From NCBI GenBank assembly GCA_027533425.1, contig JAPZUD010000001.1, forward strand, positions 806,001 through 870,000: a stretch of 64,000 bases of DNA, read 5' to 3'. Below, piece after piece: positions 57,120 through 64,000 of this stretch. Under the pieces are notes generated by a model that saw only the letters and a list, made by a program, of their open reading frames with translations, ran no database searches and had not been told where the DNA came from. A program made the translations under genes and the position numbers. The stretch's first letter is position 1, and each line of letters opens with the position of its first letter. The DNA is from Beijerinckiaceae bacterium. Lineage in GTDB: Bacteria; Pseudomonadota; Alphaproteobacteria; Rhizobiales; Beijerinckiaceae.

Positions 57120-58262
57120 TCATTCCGCCGGCTTGTCGCCGGCAGCGTTGGTCGGTCGCCAGCCACTCGCCAGCTTCTTCGACTGGCCGATCCAGTCATC
57201 CCGCTTCGCGCGGCCCTTGAACCCCTCGAGATTCTGGTCAACCCAGGCGAGGTTCTGATCGGTCCAGCCGGCGATCTGGTCGAAATGGTAGACGCCCATG
57301 CGGTTGAGCATCGCCGCCAGCTTGGGCCCGACACCCCAGATCAGCTCCAGATCATCGGCCTTGCCGCCCCGGGCCTTCTTCAGAAGCTCGGGCTTGAATT
57401 CGTCCCCGACCGGCGCAGGCTCCTCGGCCTTGGCTGCGGGCTTCGCGGCAACGGGTTTGGCCGGGGTGGCCTTCACCGGTGCCGGCTTGGCCTCGGCCTT
57501 GGCTGCCGGAGCGGGCGCGACCGGAGCCGGAGCGGGAACAGGAGCGGCTACCTTCGCCGCCTCGGCCGCCTTGGCCGCCTCTTCCTTGGCCTTCTTCTGC
57601 GCAGCGGCGCGCTCATCGAAGGCCTTCTTCCAGCCGCCGATCACCGAACCATCATAAAGGGCGGGGTCGAGCAAGGTCTTGATCGAATCCTTCGGTTCCG
57701 AGGCCTTGCGGCCATTCTGCGGCCCCACCTTGACGGGCTTGCCGGCGGCCAGGTCATCCAGCAAGCGCCCAAGCGATTCCTGCGTCAGATCCTCGAAATA
57801 ATCATCGTTGATCTGCACCATCGGCGCATTGGTGCAGGCGCCGAGGCATTCCACCTCGAGCCAGGAGAACTTGCCATCGGCCGAGACATGCCGCTCCTCG
57901 CCGATCCGCGCCTTGAGGGTCTTCTTGAGATCCTCGGCGCCCATGCAATGACAGGGCACGGTGCCACAGAGCTGGACGAAATAGGTGCCGACCGGCTCGA
58001 GATTGAACATCGTGTAGAAGGTCGCCACTTCCATCACGCGGATCGGCGGCATGCCGAGCACTTCGGCCACATGCTCGATCGCGGCCCTCGGCAACCAGCC
58101 ATCGGCCTGCTTTTGCGCTTGCCAGAGCAGCGGGATCACGGCGGAAGCCTGCCGGCCCGGCGGATATTTCGCGATCTGGGCCTTCACCCATTCCCGGTTG
58201 CTGGCGTCGAACGCGAAGGAAGCCGGTTGAACGGCATCGGGAGCAAGGCGGCGTACAGACAT
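57120..58262 (-). CDS. nuoE: NADH-quinone oxidoreductase subunit E with a long C-terminal extension
   Basis: Residues 1 to about 180 are a normal NuoE with the 2Fe-2S N1a ligands C99, C104, C139 and C143 (LCGTVPC...ECLGAC). The protein then runs to 380 residues: a helical stretch (180-215), a Lys/Ala/Pro linker (215-285: AKVAAPVPAPAPVAPAPAAK and similar), and a compact domain (304-366) starting DDLELIWGVGPKLAAMLN, with HFDQIAGWTDQNL and GRAKRDDWIGQ. That domain matches the C-terminus of ribosomal protein S2 at 33235-33426. Extended NuoE proteins occur in Hyphomicrobiales; the role of the tail is unknown. Confidence 0.96.
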   Translation of the reverse strand: MSVRRLAPDAVQPASFAFDASNREWVKAQIAKYPPGRQASAVIPLLWQAQKQADGWLPRAAIEHVAEVLGMPPIRVMEVATFYTMFNLEPVGTYFVQLCGTVPCHCMGAEDLKKTLKARIGEERHVSADGKFSWLEVECLGACTNAPMVQINDDYFEDLTQESLGRLLDDLAAGKPVKVGPQNGRKASEPKDSIKTLLDPALYDGSVIGGWKKAFDERAAAQKKAKEEAAKAAEAAKVAAPVPAPAPVAPAPAAKAEAKPAPVKATPAKPVAAKPAAKAEEPAPVGDEFKPELLKKARGGKADDLELIWGVGPKLAAMLNRMGVYHFDQIAGWTDQNLAWVDQNLEGFKGRAKRDDWIGQSKKLASGWRPTNAAGDKPAE

Positions 58263-58402
58263 GGTTCTTCCTCGAACGCGCGGATTCTATCGCGGCGCAG
58301 CGAATGACCGGGTCTTACCACCCTTGGCGCGAGGGGCAAGACTGGAAACACTAAAAACAAAGGCGAAGGACCACCCCCGGAAGAATGATCCACACCGCCC
58401 GC

Positions 58403-58789
58403 TCAGAAACACAGCGAATCCCGGCGCAAGGAGCGGTTCTGGTCCCGGTTGATGCGCATCAGGCAGGTGCGCAATTCGCCCGAGCGTTGCACCAGCACCA
58501 CGAAATCCATGCTCCGCTCGGACGTCCGCTCGACCGCCTTGATCTCGAAACCCTGCCGGACGAGCACATCGAGCGTGACCACCGGCTGGTTCGGCAGCGG
58601 GTTGGCAGGCGGTGCGGGCGCCTGCCCCGGCGGTGTCGGCGGGTTGGGCCGTGGCTGCGTCGGCGGCGGCACCACGAACGGGTCGGGCGCAGGCGCCTGC
58701 TGGGCGAGAGCCGGCAGGATGCATGTCGGCAGGAGGAGCGCCGGCAGAGCCGCCAGCAGGAGAAGCAGCCGGCGCGCCGCGGCCCTCAC
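58403..58789 (-). CDS. Small exported proline-rich protein between nuoD and nuoE
   Basis: 128 residues if started at GTG 58789, which overlaps the nuoD stop as GTGA. Signal peptide ([20 protein letters not shown], cleaved after ALAQQ), a Pro-rich stretch ([16 protein letters not shown]), then a short domain [20 protein letters not shown] with two late cysteines (RTCLMRIN and SLCF) that may form a disulfide. The frame stays open upstream inside nuoD, but the overlap start is the only one giving an export signal. Not a Nuo subunit; the family is not recognised. Position implies co-expression with complex I. Confidence 0.75.
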   Translation of the reverse strand: MRAAARRLLLLLAALPALLLPTCILPALAQQAPAPDPFVVPPPTQPRPNPPTPPGQAPAPPANPLPNQPVVTLDVLVRQGFEIKAVERTSERSMDFVVLVQRSGELRTCLMRINRDQNRSLRRDSLCF

Positions 58790-59979
58790 CGGTCGACTTC
58801 CCCGAACACGATGTCGAGCGAGCCGAGAACGGCCGAGACATCGGCCAGCATATGGCCCTTGCACATGAAATCCATGGCCGAGAGATGCGCGAAGCCCGGC
58901 GCTTTCAGCTTGCAGCGATAGGGCTTGTTGGTGCCATCGGCCACGAGATAGACGCCGAACTCGCCCTTCGGCGCCTCGACAGCGGCGTAAACCTCGCCGG
59001 CCGGCACATGGTAGCCCTCGGTATAGAGCTTGAAATGATGGATCAGGGCTTCCATCGAGCGCTTCATCTCGCCCCGCTTCGGCGGCACGATCTTGCCGTC
59101 GAGCGAGGAAATCGCCGTGCGGCCATCCGGCCCGCGCAGCTTCGCGATGCATTGCTTCATGATGCGGACGGATTGCCGCATCTCTTCCATGCGGATGCAG
59201 TAGCGATCGTAGTTATCGCCGTTCCTGCCGATCGGAATGTCGAATTCCAGCTCGGAATAGCATTCATAGGGCATCGAGCGGCGCAGGTCCCAGGCAGCGC
59301 CCGAACCACGGACCATTACGCCCGAGAAACCCCATTTCCAGCAATCCTCGAGATTGACGATGCCGATATCGACATTGCGCTGCTTGAAGATGCGGTTATC
59401 GGTCAGCAGGCCCTCGAGATCGTCGCAGAGCTTGAGGAACGGATCGCAGAAGGCCTCGATATCGTCGATCAGGTCCTTCGGCAGATCCTGATGCACGCCG
59501 CCCGGCCGCACATAGGCCGCATGCATGCGCGCGCCGCAGGCCCGCTCGTAGAAGATCATCAGCTTCTCGCGTTCCTCGAAGCCCCAGAGCGGCGGCGTCA
59601 GCGCGCCCACATCCATCGCCTGCGTGGTGATGTTGAGCAGGTGGCTGAGAAGACGCCCGATTTCCGAATAGAGCACGCGGATCAGCTGGCCGCGCTTCGG
59701 CACGGTGATGCCGAGCAGCCGCTCGACCGCCATCGCGAAAGCATGCTCCTGGTTCATCGGTGCGACATAGTCGAGCCGGTCGAAATAGGGCACGGCCTGC
59801 AGGTAGGTCTTGTGCTCGATCAGCTTCTCGGTGCCGCGATGCAGCAGGCCGATATGCGGATCGGTGCGGGTCACCACCTCGCCGTCCAGCTCCAGCACGA
59901 GGCGCAGCACGCCATGCGCCGCCGGATGCTGCGGGCCGAAATTGATGGTGAAATTCCGCATGTTCGGTTGTTCGGTCAT
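58786..59979 (-). CDS. nuoD: NADH-quinone oxidoreductase subunit D
   Basis: 49-kDa quinone-site subunit, 397 residues: [21 protein letters not shown] with the quinone-contacting His, [34 protein letters not shown]-like [12 protein letters not shown] and the C-terminal DIVFGEVDR. It starts four bases after the stop of the small low-GC gene at 59984-60361, so it is translated in close succession with it rather than with nuoC. Confidence 0.97.
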   Translation of the reverse strand: MTEQPNMRNFTINFGPQHPAAHGVLRLVLELDGEVVTRTDPHIGLLHRGTEKLIEHKTYLQAVPYFDRLDYVAPMNQEHAFAMAVERLLGITVPKRGQLIRVLYSEIGRLLSHLLNITTQAMDVGALTPPLWGFEEREKLMIFYERACGARMHAAYVRPGGVHQDLPKDLIDDIEAFCDPFLKLCDDLEGLLTDNRIFKQRNVDIGIVNLEDCWKWGFSGVMVRGSGAAWDLRRSMPYECYSELEFDIPIGRNGDNYDRYCIRMEEMRQSVRIMKQCIAKLRGPDGRTAISSLDGKIVPPKRGEMKRSMEALIHHFKLYTEGYHVPAGEVYAAVEAPKGEFGVYLVADGTNKPYRCKLKAPGFAHLSAMDFMCKGHMLADVSAVLGSLDIVFGEVDR

Positions 59980-59983
59980 CGAA

Positions 59984-60361
59984 CTAGATCCTGCTTTCCG
60001 AGGTCAGCGGCAGCAAATAGCCGTCCGAAGCCCATTTTGCCCAGAGGAAACTGAGCAATGTTCCCACAAGGAAGCCCTTGATATTGATTTCAAGGACACC
60101 CGCAAACGCAGCGAAGACAGCTTCTGAAACCAGCGACAAAACCAAAATGGCCGCCAGTAGCGCATAGATCGAAGTCAACGTGCCGGTCTTCCGGCGCAGA
60201 TATCCGATCAGGTAGCCGCCAGCTGTCCTGATCGGATCGAAGGCGAGCAAGACCACGAACAGCACAGCAACCCAGAGGTTATCGAGCAGCACACCAAAGG
60301 GTGCGAGCAGAGCCTTTCCACGAGCAATGTTTTCCTCGCGCGTCTTCTGCTCCGGGTTCAT
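59984..60361 (-). CDS. Low-GC small membrane protein wedged between nuoC and nuoD
   Basis: 125 residues. A polar, charged N-terminus ([20 protein letters not shown]), then three predicted membrane helices: [37 protein letters not shown], and [27 protein letters not shown] lies seven bases before ATG 60361. It is three bases from nuoC and four from nuoD. Its GC content (low fifties percent by eye) and use of AAA, ATT, TTG and other codons differ clearly from nuoC and nuoD, suggesting recent acquisition. Neither a Nuo subunit nor a family I recognise. Confidence 0.75.
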   Translation of the reverse strand: MNPEQKTREENIARGKALLAPFGVLLDNLWVAVLFVVLLAFDPIRTAGGYLIGYLRRKTGTLTSIYALLAAILVLSLVSEAVFAAFAGVLEINIKGFLVGTLLSFLWAKWASDGYLLPLTSESRI

Positions 60362-60364
60362 CGA

Positions 60365-60967
60365 CTACCCCCTCGCCTTCTCGTCGCCCGGGAGCACGTA
60401 ATCCGTGCCCTCCCATGGCGACAGGAAATCGAAATTGCGGAATTCCTGGTTGAGCTTCACCGGCTCGTAGACCACCCGCTTCTCCTGGTCGTCGTATCGC
60501 ACCTCGACGAAGCCAGTCAGCGGGAAATCCTTGCGCAGCGGATAGCCCTGGAAACCGTAATCGGTCAGCAGGCGGCGCAGATCCGGATGGTCGGAGAAAA
60601 GGATGCCATACATGTCGTAGGCCTCGCGCTCGAACCAGTTCGCGCCGGGATAGAGGCTGACGACCGACGGCACCGGCGTCACCTCGTCCGTCTGCACCTT
60701 GATGCGGATGCGGCGGACATGGCGCGGCGACATCAGGTGATAGACCACGTCGAAGCGGTTCTCGCGGCTCGGATAATCCACCCCGCAGAGATCGGTGAAG
60801 TTGAGGAAGGCGCAATCCGGGTCATCATGCAGGAAGCGCAGGACCTCGAGGATCGCGCCTGCCTCGGCATGCAGGGTGAGTTCGCCCAGCGCGATCTCGT
60901 GCCCGGTCACCTTGCCCGGCAGGGCCTTCCCGATATGGGCGGCGAGAATTTCAAGTGCTTCGGACAT
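60365..60967 (-). CDS. nuoC: NADH-quinone oxidoreductase subunit C
   Basis: 30-kDa peripheral subunit, 200 residues: [24 protein letters not shown], then [40 protein letters not shown] and [16 protein letters not shown]. Normal length for an unfused NuoC. GGAGAAGGA precedes ATG 60967. A palindromic repeat lies in the 116-base gap after nuoB. Confidence 0.97.
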   Translation of the reverse strand: MSEALEILAAHIGKALPGKVTGHEIALGELTLHAEAGAILEVLRFLHDDPDCAFLNFTDLCGVDYPSRENRFDVVYHLMSPRHVRRIRIKVQTDEVTPVPSVVSLYPGANWFEREAYDMYGILFSDHPDLRRLLTDYGFQGYPLRKDFPLTGFVEVRYDDQEKRVVYEPVKLNQEFRNFDFLSPWEGTDYVLPGDEKARG

Positions 60968-60987
60968 GTCGTCCTTCTCCGCTCGTC

Positions 60988-61066
60988 ATGCCCGGACTCG
61001 GGCCGGGGTTCCGTGGCCGCAATTCCGAGTCGTCAAGTCGTGGATGGCCGGGCTGAACCCGGCCAT
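60988..61066. repeat. Palindromic intergenic repeat (REP-like) between nuoB and nuoC
   Basis: Two neighbouring palindromes: CCCGG-N7-CCGGG (60991-61007) and the perfect 9-bp ATGGCCGGG-ctgaa-CCCGGCCAT (61044-61066); GACTCGG (60995-61001) can also pair with CCGAGTC (61025-61031). Elements of the GTCATGCCCGG.../GGCCGGGCTGAACCCGGCCAT type are widespread in alphaproteobacterial intergenic regions. Only this copy was seen in the window. Confidence 0.6.
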
Positions 61067-61083
61067 AACGGCCTGCCCGTAGG

Positions 61084-61662
61084 TTACCGCTCGATCGTCG
61101 CCGTCCGGCGGATCTTCTTCTGCAGCAACATCACACCGTAAAGCAGCGCTTCGGCCGTGGGCGGGCAGCCCGGCACGTAGATATCCACCGGCACCACACG
61201 GTCGCAGCCCCGCACCACGCTGTAGCTGTAGTGGTAATAGCCGCCGCCATTGGCGCAGGAGCCCATCGAGATGACGTAGCGCGGTTCCGGCATCTGGTCA
61301 TAGACCTTGCGGAGCGCGGGCGCCATCTTGTTGGTGAGCGTGCCGGCGACGATCATCACGTCGGACTGGCGCGGCGAGGCGCGCGGCGCGAAGCCGAACC
61401 GCTCCACATCGTAGCGCGGCATCGAGAGCTGCATCATTTCCACGGCGCAGCAGGCGAGGCCGAACGTCATCCACATCAGCGAGCCCGTCCGCGCCCAGGC
61501 GATCAGGTCATCCGTGGCGGTGACGAGGAAGCCCTTGTCGGCCAGCTCGTTGTTGATCTCGACGAAGAACGGGTCGGTCGCGCCGACCGGCTTGCCGGTA
61601 TTCGGGTCGAGAATGCCCTTCGGAGCGGGGGCAACGAGCGTATTCATGGTCCCGGAATTCAT
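61084..61662 (-). CDS. nuoB: NADH-quinone oxidoreductase subunit B
   Basis: PSST subunit holding cluster N2, about 192 residues: [10 protein letters not shown] (C71, C72), [19 protein letters not shown] and [14 protein letters not shown] give the four ligands; [20 protein letters not shown] is typical. ATG 61662 (GGGAT seven to eight bases upstream, four bases from the nuoA stop) is preferred over ATG 61647. Confidence 0.97.
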   Translation of the reverse strand: MNSGTMNTLVAPAPKGILDPNTGKPVGATDPFFVEINNELADKGFLVTATDDLIAWARTGSLMWMTFGLACCAVEMMQLSMPRYDVERFGFAPRASPRQSDVMIVAGTLTNKMAPALRKVYDQMPEPRYVISMGSCANGGGYYHYSYSVVRGCDRVVPVDIYVPGCPPTAEALLYGVMLLQKKIRRTATIER

Positions 61663-61666
61663 GGCA

Positions 61667-62032
61667 TCAATCCCATTCCAGCGCGCCTTTGCGCCACTCA
61701 TAGACGAAGCCGACCGTCAGCACGCCGAGAAACACCATCATCGACCAGAACCCGAAGGCCCCGATATCCTTCAGGGCCACCGCCCAGGGGAACAGGAACG
61801 CCACTTCGAGGTCGAAGATGATGAAGAGGATGGCCACGAGGTAGAAGCGCACATCGAATTTCATGCGGGCATCGTCGAACGCGTTGAAGCCGCACTCATA
61901 CGCCGAAACCTTTTCCGGATCCGGGTTCTGGTAGGCCACCGCGAAGGGCGCGACGAGCAGGGCGATTCCGATCACCAGGGAGATGCCGATGAAGAGAACC
62001 AGCGGGAGATAATCGATGAGCAGCGTTTCCAT
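61667..62032 (-). CDS. nuoA: NADH-quinone oxidoreductase subunit A (first nuo gene)
   Basis: Three-helix subunit, 121 residues: [52 protein letters not shown] (with the conserved loop Cys and membrane acidic residues) and [23 protein letters not shown] 62032 fits family length; the open frame upstream is non-coding-like. It opens a run of 14 nuo genes plus four inserted genes, then birA, rnj, mce and DUF1467. Confidence 0.97.
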   Translation of the reverse strand: METLLIDYLPLVLFIGISLVIGIALLVAPFAVAYQNPDPEKVSAYECGFNAFDDARMKFDVRFYLVAILFIIFDLEVAFLFPWAVALKDIGAFGFWSMMVFLGVLTVGFVYEWRKGALEWD

Positions 62033-62342
62033 GGCGCTCTGAATTAGTCGAGCCCGGCTTCTCGCGCAAGCGAAAGGGCGTCGCCTCCGACGATTTGGCA
62101 ACAGCCTCGGGCGATCCTCGCCGGCAGCCCGCGCGGAAGGCCGGATCCTGCGGCAAGGCCCGGGCGTTCTTGCAGCAATGCCCCGGCCCGGAGGCGCCTT
62201 GGTGCTGGAAAAGCGAGGGCTCGCAGTTAGTCTGGGCACGGCTCCGCAGCGCGATTCGCGGAGCGGGGCGTCCAACATTGCGGCCTGTTGCCGGGCAACC
62301 CTGCCCTCCCGGCCTGTCCAGGCCCGCTCGGGGGGAAAGATC
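62033..62342. other. Divergent region upstream of nuoA, promoter not resolved
   Basis: 310 bases separating nuoA from the plus-strand secreted-protein gene, so it should carry the nuo promoter. No good -35/-10 pair stands out; a TTGCGC-17-TAATTC match is too close to the nuoA start. A 7-bp inverted repeat (GCTCCGC 62241-62247, GCGGAGC 62258-62264) lies nearer the plus-strand gene. Confidence 0.4.
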
Positions 62343-62717
62343 ATGATGAAACAGGTTGTGAAGGGCCTGGCGGTACTGGGCATCGTGGCCATGGCCGCGA
62401 TGCCGGCCTTCGCCAAGGGCCCCGGCGATTACCGTGTGCAGGGCAAGGAAGGCACCTCGGGCGGCGGGTATAGCGGCAGCGCTTCCCTCACCCAGACCGG
62501 CGCCGAGACCTGGCGGATTGTCTGGAAAATCGGATCGCAGACCTGGACAGGCTTCGGCATCGGCAATGGCGAGGTCGTGGCGCTGAACTTCACCGGCGGC
62601 GGCCGGACCGGCGTGATGCTGCTGATCGCGAAGGAGGATGGCAGCGGCTATGCCGCCGCCTGGGCCTATACCGGCGAGAAGGAAGTCGGCTACGAGGAAT
62701 GGACCAAGCGCCGGTAA
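62343..62717 (+). CDS. Small secreted beta-rich protein of unknown function
   Basis: 124 residues: two adjacent ATGs behind GGGGGAAAG, an export signal ([20 protein letters not shown]), then a mature part of about 100 residues with alternating aromatic/glycine strands: [76 protein letters not shown]. This repeat-like pattern resembles small lipocalin-like or beta-sandwich periplasmic proteins often annotated as hypothetical. No cysteines, no enzyme motif. Confidence 0.75.
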   Translation: MMKQVVKGLAVLGIVAMAAMPAFAKGPGDYRVQGKEGTSGGGYSGSASLTQTGAETWRIVWKIGSQTWTGFGIGNGEVVALNFTGGGRTGVMLLIAKEDGSGYAAAWAYTGEKEVGYEEWTKRR

Positions 62718-62825
62718 GCCTGGAGCATTGTCCGACCGGGGAGATCCCGGTTGGGCGCAGGACAACGCGACAAGGCAGGAACCGGAGCGGGCGACCTGAT
62801 TCGGTCAGAGCGCAGACATTTCCCG

Positions 62826-63695
62826 TCAGCGGATCCGCCGGCTGACCGCGATGGTCGCGACGATGGCGGCGGCGAAAACCAGCGAGAGCGGCGTGATCCG
62901 CTCTCCCAGCAGTGGCGCGGCGGCCAGCATCGACAGGAAGGGTTGAGCCAGCTGCGTCTGGCTGACGCGCAGCGCGCCGCCGAGCTGCAACCCGCGATAC
63001 CAGGCAAAGAAGCCGAGCCACATCGACACGATGGCGAGATAGGCGAAGCTGAGCCACGCAACCGGCGCCACCTCGCCCTGCGGCCAGGTCAGCGCCGAAA
63101 CCGGAATGGTCAACGGCAGATACAGCACGAGGATCCACGAGATCACCTGTTCCGGCGGCATCTCGCGCGAGAGCCGGGCCCCCAGCACATAGCCGCAACT
63201 GGCCGAGAGCACGGCGAGCAGCAACAGCCCATCCGCCGCGACGAAGCCGCCCTCGCCCGTCAGCCAGGCGTAGAGCACGACCAGCAGGAAGCCGAGAACG
63301 GCCAGCGCCCAGAAGGCCGGTCGGGCGCGCTCGCGCATCCAGAGCGCCGTCAACGCCGCTGTGCCAAGCGGCAGGGCACCGGAAATCACGGCGGCATGGA
63401 CCGAATCGACATGCTGGACGGCAAGGCCGAGGAAAAGCGGGAAGCCGATCACGATCCCCGCCCCGGCAAGGATCAGCCGGAGAGCCTGCACCCGGCTGGG
63501 CCAGGCCGCGCGGATGACCAGCAGATAGAGAATGGCCAGCATGCCGGCCGCTGCGGCACGGCCGAAGCTGATGAAGACCGGCGGCAGGCCGGGAAAGGTC
63601 GGGGTGAGCGTGGCCAGCTTGGTCACCGGCGCGGTCAGCGCAAACAGCGCCACGCCCAGAAAGCCGAGCAGGAAGCCCTTTTGGGAAGCCGTCAT
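62826..63695 (-). CDS. EamA/DMT-family drug/metabolite exporter
   Basis: 289 residues, ten predicted membrane helices in two EamA repeats (FLGVALFALTAPVTKLATLT at the start; SYLAIVSMWLGFFAWYRGL-like FAYLAIVSMWLGFFAWYRGL and AAAPLLGERITPLSLVFAAA in the second half). GAGGGGACG precedes ATG 63695. Different from the DMT gene at the window start. Substrate unknown. Confidence 0.92.
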   Translation of the reverse strand: MTASQKGFLLGFLGVALFALTAPVTKLATLTPTFPGLPPVFISFGRAAAAGMLAILYLLVIRAAWPSRVQALRLILAGAGIVIGFPLFLGLAVQHVDSVHAAVISGALPLGTAALTALWMRERARPAFWALAVLGFLLVVLYAWLTGEGGFVAADGLLLLAVLSASCGYVLGARLSREMPPEQVISWILVLYLPLTIPVSALTWPQGEVAPVAWLSFAYLAIVSMWLGFFAWYRGLQLGGALRVSQTQLAQPFLSMLAAAPLLGERITPLSLVFAAAIVATIAVSRRIR

Positions 63696-63770
63696 CGTCC
63701 CCTCGCGAGGTTGGCAAGATCCGGATGGTGAAGGACCTGCCCCCTGTTCATGGAAGGGGAGGAAGTGGGG

Positions 63771-63847
63771 TGGCGCGGGCGACGGGGCTCGAACCCGCGA
63801 CCTCCGGCGTGACAGGCCGGCACTCTAACCGACTGAGCTACGCCCGC
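63771..63847 (-). tRNA. tRNA-Asp (anticodon GTC)
   Basis: 77 bases including an encoded CCA. The 7-bp acceptor stem GCGGGCG / CGCCCGC, D-arm GCTCAGTCGGTTAGAGT, anticodon stem CCGGC / GCCGG around loop CTGTCAC (anticodon GTC), and T-arm GCGGGTTCGAACCCCGT all pair properly. Confidence 0.96.
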
Positions 63848-63971
63848 ATCCATTCCCGCATCGGGGGTGCCCCCGACGAGGGCCGAACGGTTACGCGATG
63901 GGCGGAGGACCTGTCAAGCACTCCGCACCGAATGTCGGAATCTTTTTGCGGGACGCGCGAAACCCCGGGGG

Positions 63972-64000
63972 TCAGAGCGAGGGCGCGCCGAGCCGGAACC
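63972..64000 (-). CDS. Possible 3' end of a minus-strand gene cut by the window edge
   Basis: The last 29 bases read on the minus strand as ...FRLGAPSL-stop, every codon ending in G or C as in true genes here. Too short to identify. Confidence 0.3.

Noticed and set aside
62009-62062. TTGCGC-17-TAATTC as the nuoA promoter
   Set aside because: The -10-like element would be only eight bases before the nuoA ATG, leaving no room for a leader or ribosome binding site.

Overview
The window looks like a piece of chromosome from a high-GC (roughly two-thirds GC by eye) alphaproteobacterium, most likely of the order Hyphomicrobiales (Rhizobiales). The gene content and order support this: the rpsB-tsf-pyrH-frr-uppS-cdsA-rseP-bamA-lpxD-fabZ-lpxA-lpxB block, a complete 14-subunit nuo operon continuing into birA-rnj-mce-DUF1467, the proS-lolCE-lolD-dnaE neighbourhood, mfd-sdhE-recG, an IalB-family protein, HspQ and an insertion-less prolyl-tRNA synthetase. 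The genus cannot be named from the sequence alone. No CRISPR array, insertion sequence or prophage was seen; most of the window is housekeeping chromosome.

Layout. 1-0.8 kb: 3' part of a DMT exporter gene. 0.9-6.5 kb (minus): a BMP-type (nucleoside-like) ABC importer preceded by a quinone oxidoreductase gene. 6.7-14.5 kb: mixed genes (UbiH-type hydroxylase, AEC carrier, LpxL-like acyltransferase, HspQ, IalB, an orphan YejA-like binding protein, a degenerate adenylate-forming protein). 14.5-20.6 kb: mfd, sdhE and recG. 20.6-34.2 kb (minus): DUF502, then lipid A, outer-membrane assembly, phospholipid and undecaprenyl precursor genes, ribosome recycling, UMP kinase, EF-Ts and ribosomal protein S2. 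34.4-41.4 kb (minus): dnaE, a newly recognised 33-codon gene, lolD, lolCE and proS. 41.8-62.0 kb (minus): DUF1467, mce, rnj, birA and nuoN to nuoA. 62.3-64.0 kb: a secreted protein, a second DMT exporter, tRNA-Asp(GTC) and possibly the end of another gene.

The strongest discovery candidate is at 37863-38026. A 33-residue single-span membrane peptide with a strong ribosome binding site follows a near-consensus promoter (TTGACA, 17 bp, TTAGAA), and the -10 box and start region are overlapped by GAAC-N7-GAAC, the alphaproteobacterial LexA box. It lies 16 bases upstream of dnaE. This is the architecture expected for an SOS-induced membrane peptide such as the Caulobacter cell-division inhibitor SidA.

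Other points of interest are a matching C-terminal helix-hairpin-helix-like domain on both ribosomal protein S2 and NuoE; four non-nuo genes wedged into the nuo operon, one clearly lower in GC; a histidine-rich insert in NuoL; dxr and lpxI missing from their usual slots; and a UUCG-tetraloop terminator-like hairpin between bamA and lpxD.
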